Numbered from the stretch's first letter, positions 11,900 to 24,325 are shown. The stretch: 64,000 bases of DNA from Chinchilla lanigera (GCF_000276665.1 NW_004955417.1:11524851-11588850), one strand, 5' to 3'. Numbers and translations are program-made. Notes: generated by a model from the letters alone, not told the origin.

Positions 11900-12053
11900 A
11901 CAGTCATTGTGGCACTGTTGCGGAAGGACATCCCTTGAAGCTTCTTAGAAATGCAGATTCTCCGTCTTCTCTCCAGACCTATGGATTGAAGCCTTGGATT
12001 CAAACAGGATTCTCAGATGATTCATTATATATTAAAGTTTGGGAAGCTCTGCA
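11900..12053 (-). mobile_element. MER5A-type hAT-Charlie DNA transposon remnant
   Basis: 'cttcttagaaatgcagattc', 'ctccagacctatggattga' and 'attaaagtttgggaagctct' give the order of MER5A read from its far end ('cttgttagaaatgcagattctc ... taaagtttgagaaccactg' type). Non-autonomous, about 150 bp, diverged. Confidence 0.7.
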
Positions 12054-13214
12054 TTAGGAGTTGCAAAGTGTTTTAATTCTATACCAGATCTTCCTAATTT
12101 ATTATCTTTAGTACTTCTAGAAACTCCCCTTAGCAACTGTTGGATTTTTTTGGGGGCAATATATATATATAGTAGTGAAGGCTGGGTGTATGCTTGATTC
12201 TTCCTCATTACAACCAGTTTCTAAAAATAATGACTTCATTCTCTATCACTCTCCAGTGGTGATTATGTTTTTAAAAGTGTCATTAAGGCACCATGTAGTT
12301 AAACATATCTGAAGTATTCTAACGCATTACATTTTCATTGTTCAAATTGTCTCTCTTTGCCTGATGACAACTTTTTTGCATGTTTCCAGGTCCGTTTGAC
12401 ATGACCCTAGCAGTCTTTGGTAGCATCTTTTGCCTTCTGAGATGATAAGACATTCCAGGCTCATATTTTATAATTCCTTTCCCACAGAGCCATTTCTCTG
12501 AGTATTTCTGAGAACTTTCAATGAAAAGTAACATTTAGCACCAAACAGTTTTGCCAGAGATGCTTATTTTTGGAGCTTCTTAGCCCTTCCAACAGATAAA
12601 GCTGTGAGATAGGTATTTTTTTTCAGAATACATTATGAGTCATACTGATAGCTCTGAATTCAAATTCAAGTCTATTGGATTTTCATTTAACCTCATTATC
12701 TGTATCTCCTTCCTTCTACCCTGAAAATTATTGTTTCCACTTACAACATTGTTCTCAAATGCTTTGTCCCACAGCAATACACAATAGTCTCAAAATAGAA
12801 CCAACAGCAATTCAACATTATGATTACTTAAATCAGTTTATGTTATTTGCAGTCTTTTTTGTTCTTAGGGCATATTCTTGGGAGGTCTGGCTAAACTGGT
12901 CTAGTTCAAGAAATGGTGTAATAATTCCTTTCTTTTTAGTTAACAGCCCACCAGTAGTTAGATATATAACTAAGTTTCCTTGCTTGCTTTTGAGTTTTAG
13001 GAATTGCTTGAAAAAATTTTTAATTTTATTTATATAACAATGCTCATAATGCAAGAGGTTTAAGGACAAACAAGGAATATTTTAAAAGGTTTAATTTTTA
13101 TTGTATCTTTTCCAATCTACTATTGGGTCAAACTAATTCCTACATGAATAAATGTAATTATTTAATTGATTCCATCAATAAGTGGAGCTGTTAGACATTT
13201 CTTTTGGCCTAGGA
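12054..13214. other. unassigned AT-rich DNA
   Basis: Contains a short TA run at 12161-12172 and a possible MIR-like patch at 12590-12710. The 120-codon frame at 12675-13037 has no domain. Some of this may be L1 3' sequence continuing into the next feature. Confidence 0.35.
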
Positions 13215-13960
13215 ACCTATGAAAAAACTACTATAAAGCGAGGATGTGTGGGAATTCACAGAGTACACAAATAGATTTCTCATTTCTTTGCATGCTGCTT
13301 GCAGTGCCCCTTTGGGTGGATATACTATAGTTAATTCCACCAGCCCTCTGTTGATGGACCTCTTTGGGTGATTTCCAACTCTTTGCTGTTTCAAATAGTG
13401 CTGAAATCAATAGCTTTGTACATGTGTCTTTTTGTATCTTTGCCAGTGTTTCTGTGGAAGATTCCTAGAAGTGGAATGGCTGGGGTCATAGGGTAAATAC
13501 GTAAGACATTTTACTTGAAACTGCCAAATTCCCCTTCATAGAGGCTGAACCATTTTGCATTCCCATCATCAAATCATGAGTGTCTACTCCCTAGTGCCTT
13601 CCCAATCATGGATGATGTCAAAGTTTTGGATTTTTGCCAATGCAATAGGTGAGAAATTGTATCACACTGTAGTTTTAATTTGCATTTCTCTTATTACAAA
13701 AGTAGTTGAACATTTTTCTTCATGTAGTTTAGAGTCACTTGCATTTTCTTCTCTGTGAATTGTCCCTTTGTATTCCTAGTGAAATTTTTTATGGGGTTTT
13801 GTTTTTTTCCTCTACATTTCTTTAGAGGCTCTCACTATACAAATTGCACTTTTTTCCTGGTTTGTTATCAGTCTTTTAGTGCATATTATGCTGCTGTATC
13901 TTTTTTCTTTGCTGTTAAATTTCCTTTTCTTGTATATTATTGATTTTTTTCCCCTCTTTG
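13215..13960 (-). mobile_element. L1 LINE fragment (old, antisense)
   Basis: It carries the well-known antisense order of the L1 3' region: 'caaatagtgctgaaatcaat', 'gaagtggaatggctggggtc', 'aaactgccaaattccccttc', 'gaaccattttgcattcccat', then 'tttaatttgcatttctctta'. It is heavily diverged and broken, with no open reading frame. Confidence 0.75.
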
Positions 13961-14650
13961 GTGAAGCTTCTGGTATTGAATCACCCAGTTAGAAAAGTTT
14001 CCCTATTCTATGAACTCATGTTTCATTTAACATGATTTGACATCGCCATCCCCATGTCTAGAAAGTGGAAAAGGCAATCAAAGAAAAATAATCTAAAATT
14101 TGGGAGTTTTAAGACATAATTCCTTATCTTGAAAGAATCAGGGCCTAAAAGAACTGTGCATTTTCCCTTTGACATGTAGTCTGTCATCTTTTGTCTTTGG
14201 GTTCAAATTCTGATTCTTAAAAAGTGCTTGTTCCCACTTGGAAAGCTGGCTTTAAAATATTTCCACTACAGACGTTTTGCCTTTTTTTCTGAGAAAGTAC
14301 AGGCAGTCTGAGGTTTGTGGAATAGAGAGAATAAGGTAAGAAAGGCTGGCGGCAGAAGTGTTCGGAAAGCAGCAAGGCTGACTTGCTTCTAGCACTGTAA
14401 GGCATGTTATAGTTTGGACTTAATTCTAAGGACAATAAGAAACTATTCAGTGTGTGTTTTTAAAACAATTACTTTGTACTCCCACCCTCACATATTTACC
14501 TGCACATAAAAGTGGTTTATAAATGTGTGTCTATATATGTCTGTGCACGTTCTTTTCCTTCTTTTTTGAGTGTGATCTTTCCTCACATTGCCTCTTGTTT
14601 TATTGCTTGGGTCCTCTTCTTTCCCCTACTCTCCCTACAGAACCCACTGC
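13961..14650. other. unassigned DNA
   Basis: No gene or repeat recognised with confidence. Confidence 0.35.
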
Positions 14651-15019
14651 TAATGGCTGAGTTGTGTCTCCCTCAAATCATACGCTAATGACCTGACCCC
14701 TGATATCTCATAATGTATTTGGAAATAGGGTCTCTGAAGAGGTAATTAAGGTAGACTGTGGTCATTAGGGTGAACCCTAGTGAGTACGGCTGGAATCATT
14801 TTAAGAAACGGGAGAGGTGATAGGGACACATGTGTAAGGAATGAAGGCCTGTGAAGACACAACAAGGAGAGACCCATCTATAAAGAAAGGACAGAGCTGC
14901 AGGGGAATGAAACTGCCAACACTTTGCTCTGGACATCCAGCCTCCAGAACAGTGATGAAACACGTTTCTGGGGTATGAGCCACCTGCACCAGCCTGTGAT
15001 ATTTTGTTATGCTAGCCCT
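14651..15019 (+). mobile_element. MLT1-type MaLR LTR
   Basis: The order matches MLT1 LTRs: 'gctgagttgtgtctccctc', 'gtatttggaaatagggtctc', 'gaggtaattaaggtagactg', 'ggtcattagggtgaaccct', 'tgaagacacaacaaggagag', 'ccagcctccagaacagtgat', 'gtgatattttgttatgctag'. About 370 bp, + strand, no internal region seen. Older than the LTR at 9406-9781. Confidence 0.8.
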
Positions 15020-15639
15020 TAAAGACAAAGACACATATTAATACCTAGATCTTAACCATCCATGATATATCTTCAGTCATATAATACTGTGTAAATATTA
15101 ATATGCATATATCTAGACTTCATATCTCATTACTCTAAGATACCATTAGTGAAAATGAATTATTTTATGTTCTACATAAAAAGAAATATGCTGCCCCTTA
15201 TATGATGACACAATGCTTCCTTAACCCTTATCATTTTTATTTTAAACTTATTGCAGTAGTCCTTTAGGCTCATTTAGAGATCACTCCTTTGCACATATGG
15301 GAAGGAAACTGTAAGTGAAACCAGTTGGGTGGGATATTCCTAAAACTTTGTCGTATTTAGAGTTCGGCTCTTGTGAATCTCTTTTAAATCCTCAGACACT
15401 GGGATCTATTCTTTTCCATACTCCACCACCGTCTGTGCACCCAGAGCTTGAGGGATTCAGTCTTGTCTGTGGCAGTGCTCCACAGCTGCCTTGGGGTGTT
15501 GCTGTAAGCCCCAGACACGCCACTGCAGGTGGACTCCTGCGCTTTGACATTGCAGTAACAATTGCCACATGGTAGATGGTGACTGAAAAATGCATCCTGA
15601 TTTCAGAGATGTTACAGTACACACATGCACAATTTGAGG

Positions 15640-16806
15640 TGCACGGCTATTTACTTTTTTCTTTATACCAAGATAGCATTATATTATTCTCTCTTTTGCT
15701 TTTCTTCCTCAATAATACTGTAACAGAAACCCCTGCAAGTCACTTGGCATAGCTCTGTCTTACTTTTTAGGGAAGTGGTATAATATTTTATGGTGTACCT
15801 ATCTTGCAATTTCTTTAGCCAGTTTCCCATTTATAAACATTCATATTGTTTATAAAACATTTTACAAATCTTAACAATGCCGCAATAAATATCCTTGTAC
15901 ATATGTCCTTAAGAATTGGTGCTTTTATGTTCCAAGACTGGAATTACTGAGTCAAAGGATACCATCAATTTTAATGTTATGTTGTAAGATTTCTTTTCAA
16001 AAATGCTAGAAAGCCTCTTTCCACTGGCAATACTTTATATGAGAGTACTCTGTTACCCATAATGTGTCTTTTAATTTTTGGAGACTTGTTATCATCTCTC
16101 CGTTCAATGAAGTTGTTACCTTGTTTGCTTTAAATAAGATTTCTAATTTTCTTCATATATAGTAGTTCTTATACATTTCTTGTTAAATTTATTTTAAGTA
16201 TTTCATAGCTTTTGTTTCTTGTAAAATATTTTCTCCACTTCATTATTAGCTGCTTACTCTAGAATAGGGTAGGAACATTCCTTTAAAATATATTTAACTT
16301 GCATCCATTCCCTTTCTGAATTGTCATTTAAATTTTAAGTATTTAGTCATATCAATAGCATGAAGAGAAATTACTTCTTTCCAACATCTGCAGGCTGTTA
16401 GCAAATTATATTTCTCATGGCTGGTTCCTCTTGAAGGAAAATATGGTAGTTCCACAGCTGGCAAAGCTACTATTCCTTCAGTTTGCCTTCTTGTAGAATA
16501 TTTTATATTTCCCTCCTTTCTTTACCCTTTTGAGAGTACTCTTGCCTTGCTTCTTCATTCCCTACCTCCAACTCTTGTATTTTATTGAGATAGTTGGTAT
16601 TTTTCTTACACTATTTCAGCAGTCCTTATTTATCACAAAATATGCATATATGATGCACAAATAGATTTGTACTTCCATTAGTTTTCTCAAGTGTTTTCCT
16701 CAGGTGGGGATCTTGAGCAATGTACTTTTTGTCCTTGCCTGTGTTGTAGTATTTTTCATTCATCTGTAAGTGGGTAGTATCTTGGCTGGGTATAGAATTC
16801 CTGGTT
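15640..16806 (-). mobile_element. old L1 LINE fragments (antisense), host of nested insertions
   Basis: 15640-16080 shows an L1 antisense order: 'gccagtttcccatttataaa', 'atgccgcaataaatatcctt', 'actggaattactgagtcaaa', 'agcctctttccactggcaat'. 16740-16806 gives the 'ttggctgggtatagaattcc' phrase typical of old L1 5' regions read antisense. The element resumes at 18008 after an insertion, so 16794-16806 and 17995-18007 are the same 13 bases. Confidence 0.65.
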
Positions 16807-17994
16807 TGCCCTGAAAGAGCAAATAAAATCTGAAAACTATAATAGATATTGTGAAAGGGAAAGAAACTGCTCAAATTGGAAAGAACAACTGGGATGAGGG
16901 AAAACAAAAAAATGAGAAAAAAGGAAGGGAAAAATAGCTATATTTATACACTCAGGATAGCTTAGATAATTGTAATACTAGTTTCTATTGGTTTATTGAA
17001 AGGAAGAGTTAATGTTTAACCTTTTTTTTGATCAATCTTGCATACCTATATCTGGTAACCTGGACAACTACTTTGAAGATAACAATATGCAATATAACAA
17101 CTATTGTTGATTTCTTCTCACCTTGTTTTGAAATTCTGTATCATTTTCATTGTATTTATATTATTTTGTTAATGCCTATGTTTTTGTTATTTTGTTTTTG
17201 ATATTTTCTCTTTAAAATTAAAGAAATAAAGGAAAAATAATATAGGTATATATGAGGATAGCAGGGATAAGTGTGTTGCTGATGTCTGTTGGTTTGTTGA
17301 AAGGAAAAGTTAATGCTTAATTATTCTTTTTTCTCTTGACCAATTTTGCAGGCTTATATCTGGTAATCTGAGCAACTGGTTTGAAGACAACAATATGCAA
17401 TATAACAGCCATTGCTGAATTCCTACCATCTTATTTTATGAAGCTCTGTATCCTCTCTAATGTGTTTTTTATTACTTGTCATTGTCTTTAATTGCTTGCT
17501 CAATCTTGCGTTCTTGCATCTAGTAATCTGAACAACTTTGCTGAAGATAACAATATGTAATATAACAACCATTGTTAATTCCTACTATCCTGTTTTGAAA
17601 TCCTGTCTACAGAGCCTGTAGATGTAGGTGTGCAGGTGACAGACTTTTCAACCAGTGACATGTGGGTTCCAACCATGCCCTCCATTTCCTCAAATTGATA
17701 TCAACCTACTTTATGTGTGCCAAGCTTTGCTGACCCTTCCACAGTCAAGAGAAGTAGAACAGGTGAACCTCCTCCTGAACTAAGACAGTAAAAAGACACC
17801 AGTAAAGGTGCTTTCAATTATCTCAGCAAAAGGCTGCCTCTATACTTCTGGCCCATGTGATGATAAACCATGTTGCTCTTCACCTTCTGTGGTATCTCCA
17901 TGAATGAGGACTATATATATTGTATTGCTTTGCTTTTTTGTCTTCATTGTTGTTATTTTGTTATTGTTTTCTTTTACTCTTTAAAATAAAAGAA
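16807..17994 (+). mobile_element. 5'-truncated L1 3' end inserted into older L1
   Basis: The 1188-bp segment is bounded by a perfect 13-base direct repeat (agaattcctggtt, 16794-16806 and 17995-18007) and ends in an A-rich tail with aataaa. This is the signature of target-primed reverse transcription. Its start ('aaataaaatctgaaaactat', 'gaacaactgggatgaggg') matches the L1 3' end at 29100-29210. It holds three related 3' UTR modules, each with a 'gaagataacaatatgcaat'-like core (17072, 17384 and 17541). The third is split by the inverted-repeat arm 17602-17910. Confidence 0.75.
17602..17910 (+). repeat. inverted repeat, left arm (309 bp)
   Basis: It is the reverse complement of 18743-19048, with about eight substitutions and one 3-base indel (roughly 97% identity by hand alignment). 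It starts with an imperfect palindrome ctacagagcctgtag. It interrupts the third L1 3' UTR module, between 'gttttgaaatcctgt' and 'ttgtattgctttgc', where the L1 copy at 29430-29460 is continuous. No coding frame of note. Confidence 0.9.
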
Positions 17995-18007
17995 AGAATT
18001 CCTGGTT

Positions 18008-18742
18008 CACAGTCCTTCCATTCAGCTGGCAATGGATGCTTTCCTCTCACTCCCTGACTTGAGGGTGAGAAGGTAACTCCTTTCCCACATGATACCAAAA
18101 TGATTGGTGTTTATCACCTGCATGCTTGTGAAATTTTTTCTTTTTGTATGGAATGTAACAATTTCCACTTACTTACCTGTGGTGCTCTTGTCCTCTTGAG
18201 CTAGAATTCCATACAAACTTTTATAATCTGAGAACTCTTATCTTTCTTCAGGTTCAGGAGATTTTCCTCTGTTCTTTATTGCTTCAGTGTCTTTCTGCAG
18301 TCTGTTCTTTTTCTTCATTTAGGAACATTTGCTATTTTTATATTTTTCTACTGATCTCTCTAGTTCTTTTTATTGGGTACTTTAAATTTCTTTTATCTTT
18401 TTGCTCTGTATTTTGCAATATTTCTTACATTTATTCCTTCAAAGCACTAATTAGTCTTAATGATGACCATTTTCTCTTATAATGCTTTGAATTTTTCACA
18501 GAGACCTACATTTTTGTACAGGTAAAGTCTTTTAAAAGCTCTTCTAGTTTCTTTTAAAACTCTTTCTGGTTCCTTAGCACTTATTTTCTATTCAGGTTTC
18601 TATTTATTTCCTCCAGTAGTTTTGCTTCATGAGAACTCATTTTGATTATTAATTGATCTCCTCTTTGGTTTCTGGGGCCTGTCAGATTGGTTGCTAATTA
18701 TCCCTTACCACTCTTTGAGACTCAAATCTGGTTGTTGAAACT
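18008..18742 (-). mobile_element. old L1 fragment (antisense), continuation
   Basis: It continues the interrupted L1 from 'aattcctggttcacagtcct'. Phrases such as 'tcacctgcatgcttgtgaa' and 'tcttctagtttcttttaaaa' fit an old L1 5' region read antisense. It forms the 832-bp loop between the inverted arms together with 17911-18007. Confidence 0.5.
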
Positions 18743-19048
18743 TCCTCATTCATGGAGATACTACAGGAGGTGAAGAGCAACATGGTTTATCATCACATGG
18801 GCCAGTGTAGAGGCAGCCTTTTGCTGAGATAATTGAAAGCACCTTTACTGGTGTCTCTTTACTGTCTTAGTTCAGGAGGAGGTTCACCTGTTCTACTTCT
18901 CTTGACTGTGAAAGGGGCAGCAAAGCTTGGCACACATAAACTAGGTTGATATCAATTTGAAGAAATGGAGGGCATGGTTGGAACCCACATGTCACTGGTT
19001 GAAAAGTCTGTCACCTGCACACCTACATCTACAGGCTCTGTAGACAGG
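18743..19048 (-). repeat. inverted repeat, right arm (306 bp)
   Basis: Mirror copy of 17602-17910. On the left it abuts 'ggttgttgaaac' of the older L1, and on the right the sequence 'tctctctaccagttctgct'. No clear target duplication is visible at its ends. Whether it is the source or the copy cannot be decided by eye. Confidence 0.9.
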
Positions 19049-22000
19049 CTCTCTCTACCAGTTCTGCTCCGCTGCTGACTGTCTGGAGTATATATGGAGT
19101 CCAACATCTCCTTCACTATCCTGGCACTTGCCTAATGCTGGAGAGGTGGTTGTTCATTCTGAATGTGTTAGTGTGGGCATTTCACTTAGGCACCCACGTT
19201 GCCAGAACCCAAGTATGTGTCACTCATTGATGGATTTTAAACACTGGAATGGCATAGTCAGATTTGGACCTGAACAAAGCTGTCACACAGGATGCAGGAA
19301 GACTAGTTGTGAAGGTACTGGAAGTGTTAAGGAGAGAAATGAAAGTGATTTAGGCTACGATGGCACAGCAGAAGAAAGAAGAGAATGGAATTTGGGACTT
19401 ACTGAGGTGATCATTTATATGGAACAGGTTGACTAAGTGGAGGTTGTGGCTAAGGAAAATGTGGGAGTCAGAAATTCATATGTTAAATTAATTGAATAAA
19501 ATTCAGAAGACTTAATCCAGAATTATTCAGGGGATCTGTATGAGATTTGACAAGAAGAAGAAAAAGTTTATGTTCAGAAAACAGGTAAATAAGAGATGAA
19601 TAAAAGAAAAGCTGGATAAAAATGTAAAATGATAAGAAAGCATCTCATTTATTCATCTGCAAAATATTTACATAGTATCAAATATGTGCTCACCACTCTT
19701 CTGGTGGCTGGAGCTGCATCTATAATAAGACACTGTACTTTCATAAAGGTGCCAATTATTTGGTCGAAAAGCTGACCCAAGCTGTAGCTGGCTAGCATAT
19801 ACTGTCAAAACTACTTATCCATGCAACGAGAAAGTAGAAGGGCCCAGAGCCTTTTATGATGAGACATAACAGTAGAACAGGAAGAGGAAGCCTCTCTGAC
19901 ATTAATTTTGTGTTTTTGACTTTGTTTAATGAGAGCAGCTATTTCTGAGTAGAATTATCACTGTCAAATCTCCCAAGTGTCATTCTGAAAGAGAGCCAAA
20001 TTGTTCTGAAACCTCTCAGGAGGGTCAGGGTCATCCCTTGAGGGAAACTGATGGGTTGGATTCAGTTGGTGGTGCCTACCAGAAGTGGTCTTGTTTAGCA
20101 CTTTTTGGGACTGCTTACATGTGTGTTTGTGAACTGAGAGCTGCAGAAGACATCCCAGGGCTAGCAGAGCCTGGGAACCTGGTGATGGAGTTGACATGGT
20201 GATTGTCTTTTTGAGTCCTAGAGGGAAAGTGTTTTACTCCAGCACCTGTCGTGGCCACAGGTCCCACTTTCTGCTCTCCACACTGACCTTCAGAAAGAGC
20301 ACCTCCTAGCCCTGTGAAGACCCAATGGTGCCGTGGAGTCTCAGGTGCTGTCATAGTCCTGAGCTGCATTTTAACTAGTGAACACTGCCTGACTTAATAA
20401 AACCTTGGGGAGAATTGGATGGCCCTTAACCTGAGATTCCCAGACCTGTTTGGATAAAAATGTCCTGCTTGGATAAAAATGTCCTGTGTGGGAAATGAAA
20501 GGGCCATAACCCTAAGGGCTTGAGCAGCTTGGCTGGGAGCCCTCACCTGAGTGTCCATGAATGACTTGCTTAGTCACCCAAGCTGTTTCCATTTTTCTAA
20601 TATTCAGACACAACTTGCCAAGACAAGTTTTACTTAGTCACAAGCAACCCAAGGTCATAGTCAGTGCCTCAAGACAGGGCTGAGCAATCTTGGATACTGG
20701 CCAGCAGATCTCTTGCACATGGTAGGGCCATGGACTTGACTCAGGACTAAAAGTTTTAATTGACTTGAACATTGATAGTCTTGGGAAAAACTCTTGGAAA
20801 TGAAAACACAAATTTTCTGTTTTTTAGGCAACTGTTTCAGTGAATAAGAAAAGAATGATCAAAGTTGCTATGTTGAGAGACCTACCCTGTCACATTGGAG
20901 AGCAGTCTTAGTCATCATGGGGGATATTCTGGAGAATCCACCCACTGGTTCTGGGAAGATGTAGCAATTTTCCATTTGTAACGGGATTTTAGCACATAGA
21001 TAAGTGGGCAAGAAAGTTTGAAAACCATCTGTGGATATGAAAGAAGGGATTGGGTAGTAATTTTACCAACAACATAGGCAACTGTTCTCCTGCCAACCTG
21101 TCATGGGTACTTATATTTCTGTTCCTTGATTCCACTTCTCACCCCTGCCATGTCCTTACTGTAAGCTGTGGGGACTAACGCCAAAGACTGTGGCTCAAAA
21201 GATGCGAGGAGGCAGTCACCAGGGCAGTTGGAAAAGGTGGACCAGGGAGGGAGGGAAAGGCCTCTGACTAGGGGTGAGGGAGCGAGTGGCTGTTATCCTG
21301 GTAGAGGCAGTGGCTGGAAACCAGCGTCTGTGTTACCCCGTGACCCAGAGGCACTCACCTTTCAGGAACTCCTCCCCTCCCTTCCTCCTGTCCCACCGGG
21401 AGTTCTGTGCAGGACAGCAGTGAATAGTGGGATCACTGTGTTGATTGTGATGATGTGGGGGATGTTTCCAGTTTTCAAAAATAATCTATGGAATTGCTTT
21501 TCTGTTCTATTTTCATGGGATAAGTATCTTTAACTTTATATTATTGCTATAGATTACTTAGATAGCCTATAAATTAATTTTTCACAAATGAATGTGCAAG
21601 ATGCCACCTTTTCTTCACAGTGGATATTATACAGTATGAGTCCCAGGCTAGAGCCCTGGGAACCAGGCACATGCTTGATCTACCTCTTTTGCACTCATGT
21701 GATACCTCTTTCATTTGTATGACTCACTTCTCTTTCCATTATCTCCTTCATGGATAAGGAGGCAGGACTTGACTCTCTCATAGGTGTGGCTGAATCCTTC
21801 TCTCTTTGTGTCTGTGCTTTAACAGTGACCTCATGGATCTTGCAGACTGAGTTATTTTGAGCCCATGAGAAAGGGTGGGAGAGGCCCTTCATAGATTTTT
21901 TTAAGCGTCAGCTTATTCTCCACCTATTTAACAACAATCTGGCGCTGCCCTGCTGTTATTAAAGTGTAGCTCTGTGTCCTTTTGTGGCATCAGTCCTTAC

Positions 22001-22075
22001 GTGTCTACTTCTCAGAAACCCAGAACTCCAAACACACAGGTGTGTGGTTGACTATGTAACAAATTATGCATCCGT
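19049..22075. other. unassigned DNA with an 18-bp tandem duplication
   Basis: The first ~60 bases may still belong to the old L1. ttggataaaaatgtcctg occurs twice in tandem at about 20450-20485. 19640-19740 resembles the ancient 'ctactatgtgccaggcactg'-type mammalian repeat ('caaatatgtgctcaccactc'). Open frames up to 121 codons (21168-21533) show no domain. Confidence 0.4.
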
Positions 22076-22084
22076 AACTCTCTG

Positions 22085-22240
22085 CATCCTATATTACTTT
22101 ACTCATTTTTCTTACTCTCACAGGGGTTTGATAAGGCATGTTTGTGCCCTTACCACCATTTTACAAATGAGGAAAGTGAGACACACATAGGAGGGACATG
22201 CAGAAGACTAGTTTTGAAGCCATGCAGTTTAGCAACAGAA
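22085..22240 (+). mobile_element. MIR SINE remnant
   Basis: 'ttaccaccattttacaaatg', 'aggaaagtgagacacaca' and 'ttttgaagccatgcagttta' follow the MIR core order. Confidence 0.6.
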
Positions 22241-24239
22241 CTTACACATGACCCTTCTCCTATAGTCTATGGCATAGTGCCCCTAGTTTGAGAAGGGATT
22301 TGTTTTAGACCAATATTGATGGGCTGGTTGCGGTCAGATGTTGCTGAAATCAGTCATTACCAAACATACTTTAAGAAGCTAGTGGGACAAATGACTACAT
22401 TTTAGGAAGAGTCCCTCTCTGAAAAGACTACAGGGACTACAAGATCTAAATCATGCACCCTTTCTTATAACTAAACACAAGTAGACCAAACCCCACAAGA
22501 TTCTGATATTAAATACAAGAGAAAATAATAGTTCTAGAATGGTATTTGCCAAACATTTATCCAAGAAACCCTAATTTTGGAAGCCTTTACTAGATGTAGA
22601 AAGAATTTCATGATCAAATAAGTTTGGGAAACTATGTTTTATGTAAATTAAAATACATTTCCATGTTGCAGGACTTTTCAGAACCTTTGACATGCTGATA
22701 GTCACAGAGGATCTCCTAGAGGGTAGTGGAACTTGCTTCTTTTCTTCAAACTGATTTGCCTATAAAATTCATCCATCTTTCTGCCTCCAGCACAAACCCA
22801 CACTTCATTTGCTTAGGACATCTTTTAGGAAGAAAGTCTGCTCTGGGCTTACAGTAGATTGCTAAAGAAGAAGGCAAATTCTTCAAGTAGGAACAATTTT
22901 TCTATCTTATTTGTAGCCATAGCCTACACTGTAAACACCAAGGGCCAATAGCACTGTTGTCTTTAATCACTTTTTTAGGGAAACATGTCCAACATACTGA
23001 AGTGTCCTCACCCAAAGGAGAAACACACTTTCTTCTCCTTTTGCAAGATGCTCCTAAATGCTCACAATGAAGCTCTTACTTTATTGTAGTTCTTGTTTTT
23101 CAGTCAGTTATATCAACATTTCTGCATTTTAACCTACTGAGTCATTTACTTTTAGCCTCAAATCCAATCAACCCAAAGGTGTTGAGGAATCTGATCCAAC
23201 GTGTTTGTCTATTTAACCCTTTTGTAGAGAAAGTAGTGGGCTCTCCCTATTCTGCTTATAATTGCTGCTCTATAACCGTAGCTGATTAGGAAAGAAGGGA
23301 CAAAAATGCAGGTGACAGGGTTCCAGTACCACAGAGGTCACAGGATATTTTAGAGAAGACTAAAAGTTGGAGAGGTAAAGATAACAATAAGAAATGTGTT
23401 TCCCATTTCGTCTGTTCGCAATGGCTTACACATGGGGCTGCAACGAGACCCTCTTGGAAACAGAAGAAGTGAAATAAAAGCTTGAAAAACAATCTCATTT
23501 TATAGATTGAAACATTTTAGGAGAACTATTTGCTTTAAATTAATTCCAAGGCCCCACAATGAAGTATGGATCATTTCTTCATTTTTCTGTAGTGGAGGGT
23601 GCAGGGACAAAGGGATATTGAAAGAGCTTTGAAGTGTTTTGATTCAAACCAATCTTCCACGGAAAGGCGGGGAGAGAGGGGTGTGAAAAAATACACTATT
23701 TGGCAAATTCTCAAAATAGTTTTTTTTTTTTTTTTTCATTTCCCTCACCCTGTTCCTTTTCCTTCAGATTCTTAATTCTGAGATAGGAATAATAAAGGAT
23801 CTAGGCAGTGACTGTTCTTAGTTCAAAATTTTGAAAAGCAAATGCCCAGAATATGCTAGATAAATCTGATCAACTAGATAAAATTTTAGTGGTTCAGGTA
23901 GAGAGGAGAGGGCTAGCGGAGGCCATCTGATATCACCAGAGACCAGAACAGGTACCACCTGCATAAGGGCAAGGGTGGGTAAGCAGATTGCTCAGGCTGG
24001 ATAGGTTAGGGTGGATTTGTGCCAGCACCAGGAGGTCCAGAAAGACATCTTCCCTTCCATGTGCTTCCTTTTTTTCCTCTTCTTTCCTCTCTCCTCCCAG
24101 ACTTCCCTGCCCATTTCCCTTTCCTTTTCCCATGATGAGGAAATTTATCCATGATGAAAATCTCATGGCAAGGCCAGCTTTGGAATATTCCAAAATTTAG
24201 AAAGGTACTTCAACAATAGTCACAGTTTTTAATAATAGA
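22241..24239. other. unassigned DNA with T17 and pyrimidine-rich patches
   Basis: 22530-22640 has the look of a short old DNA-transposon remnant ('aagtttgggaaactatgttt') but I cannot name it. A T17 run lies at 23721-23737 and a C/T-rich patch at 24055-24135. No gene recognised. Confidence 0.35.
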
Positions 24240-24255
24240 TGGAGTTACACATCTA

Positions 24256-24325
24256 TTACTGTTATATATGTAACAGTATATATATATATATATATATATA
24301 AATATAATATACTGTTATACAATAT
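24256..24325. repeat. TA microsatellite beside a near-perfect palindrome
   Basis: tactgttatatatgtaac plus agta (24258-24279) is self-complementary except at the centre. A (TA)n run of about 12 units follows (24277-24300), and then 'atactgttata' repeats again at 24310. The block could form cruciform or hairpin structures. Confidence 0.8.

Noticed and set aside
11055..12057. Open frames of 201-286 codons crossing the first gap
   Set aside because: Most of each translation is unknown residues from N; real codons are only short ends.
12138..12180. T/G run with a TA repeat as another ID SINE tail
   Set aside because: No ID body or target duplication next to it.
22530..22650. Possible MER20/MER58-type hAT remnant
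   Set aside because: Only short phrases are suggestive; not enough to name or bound it.
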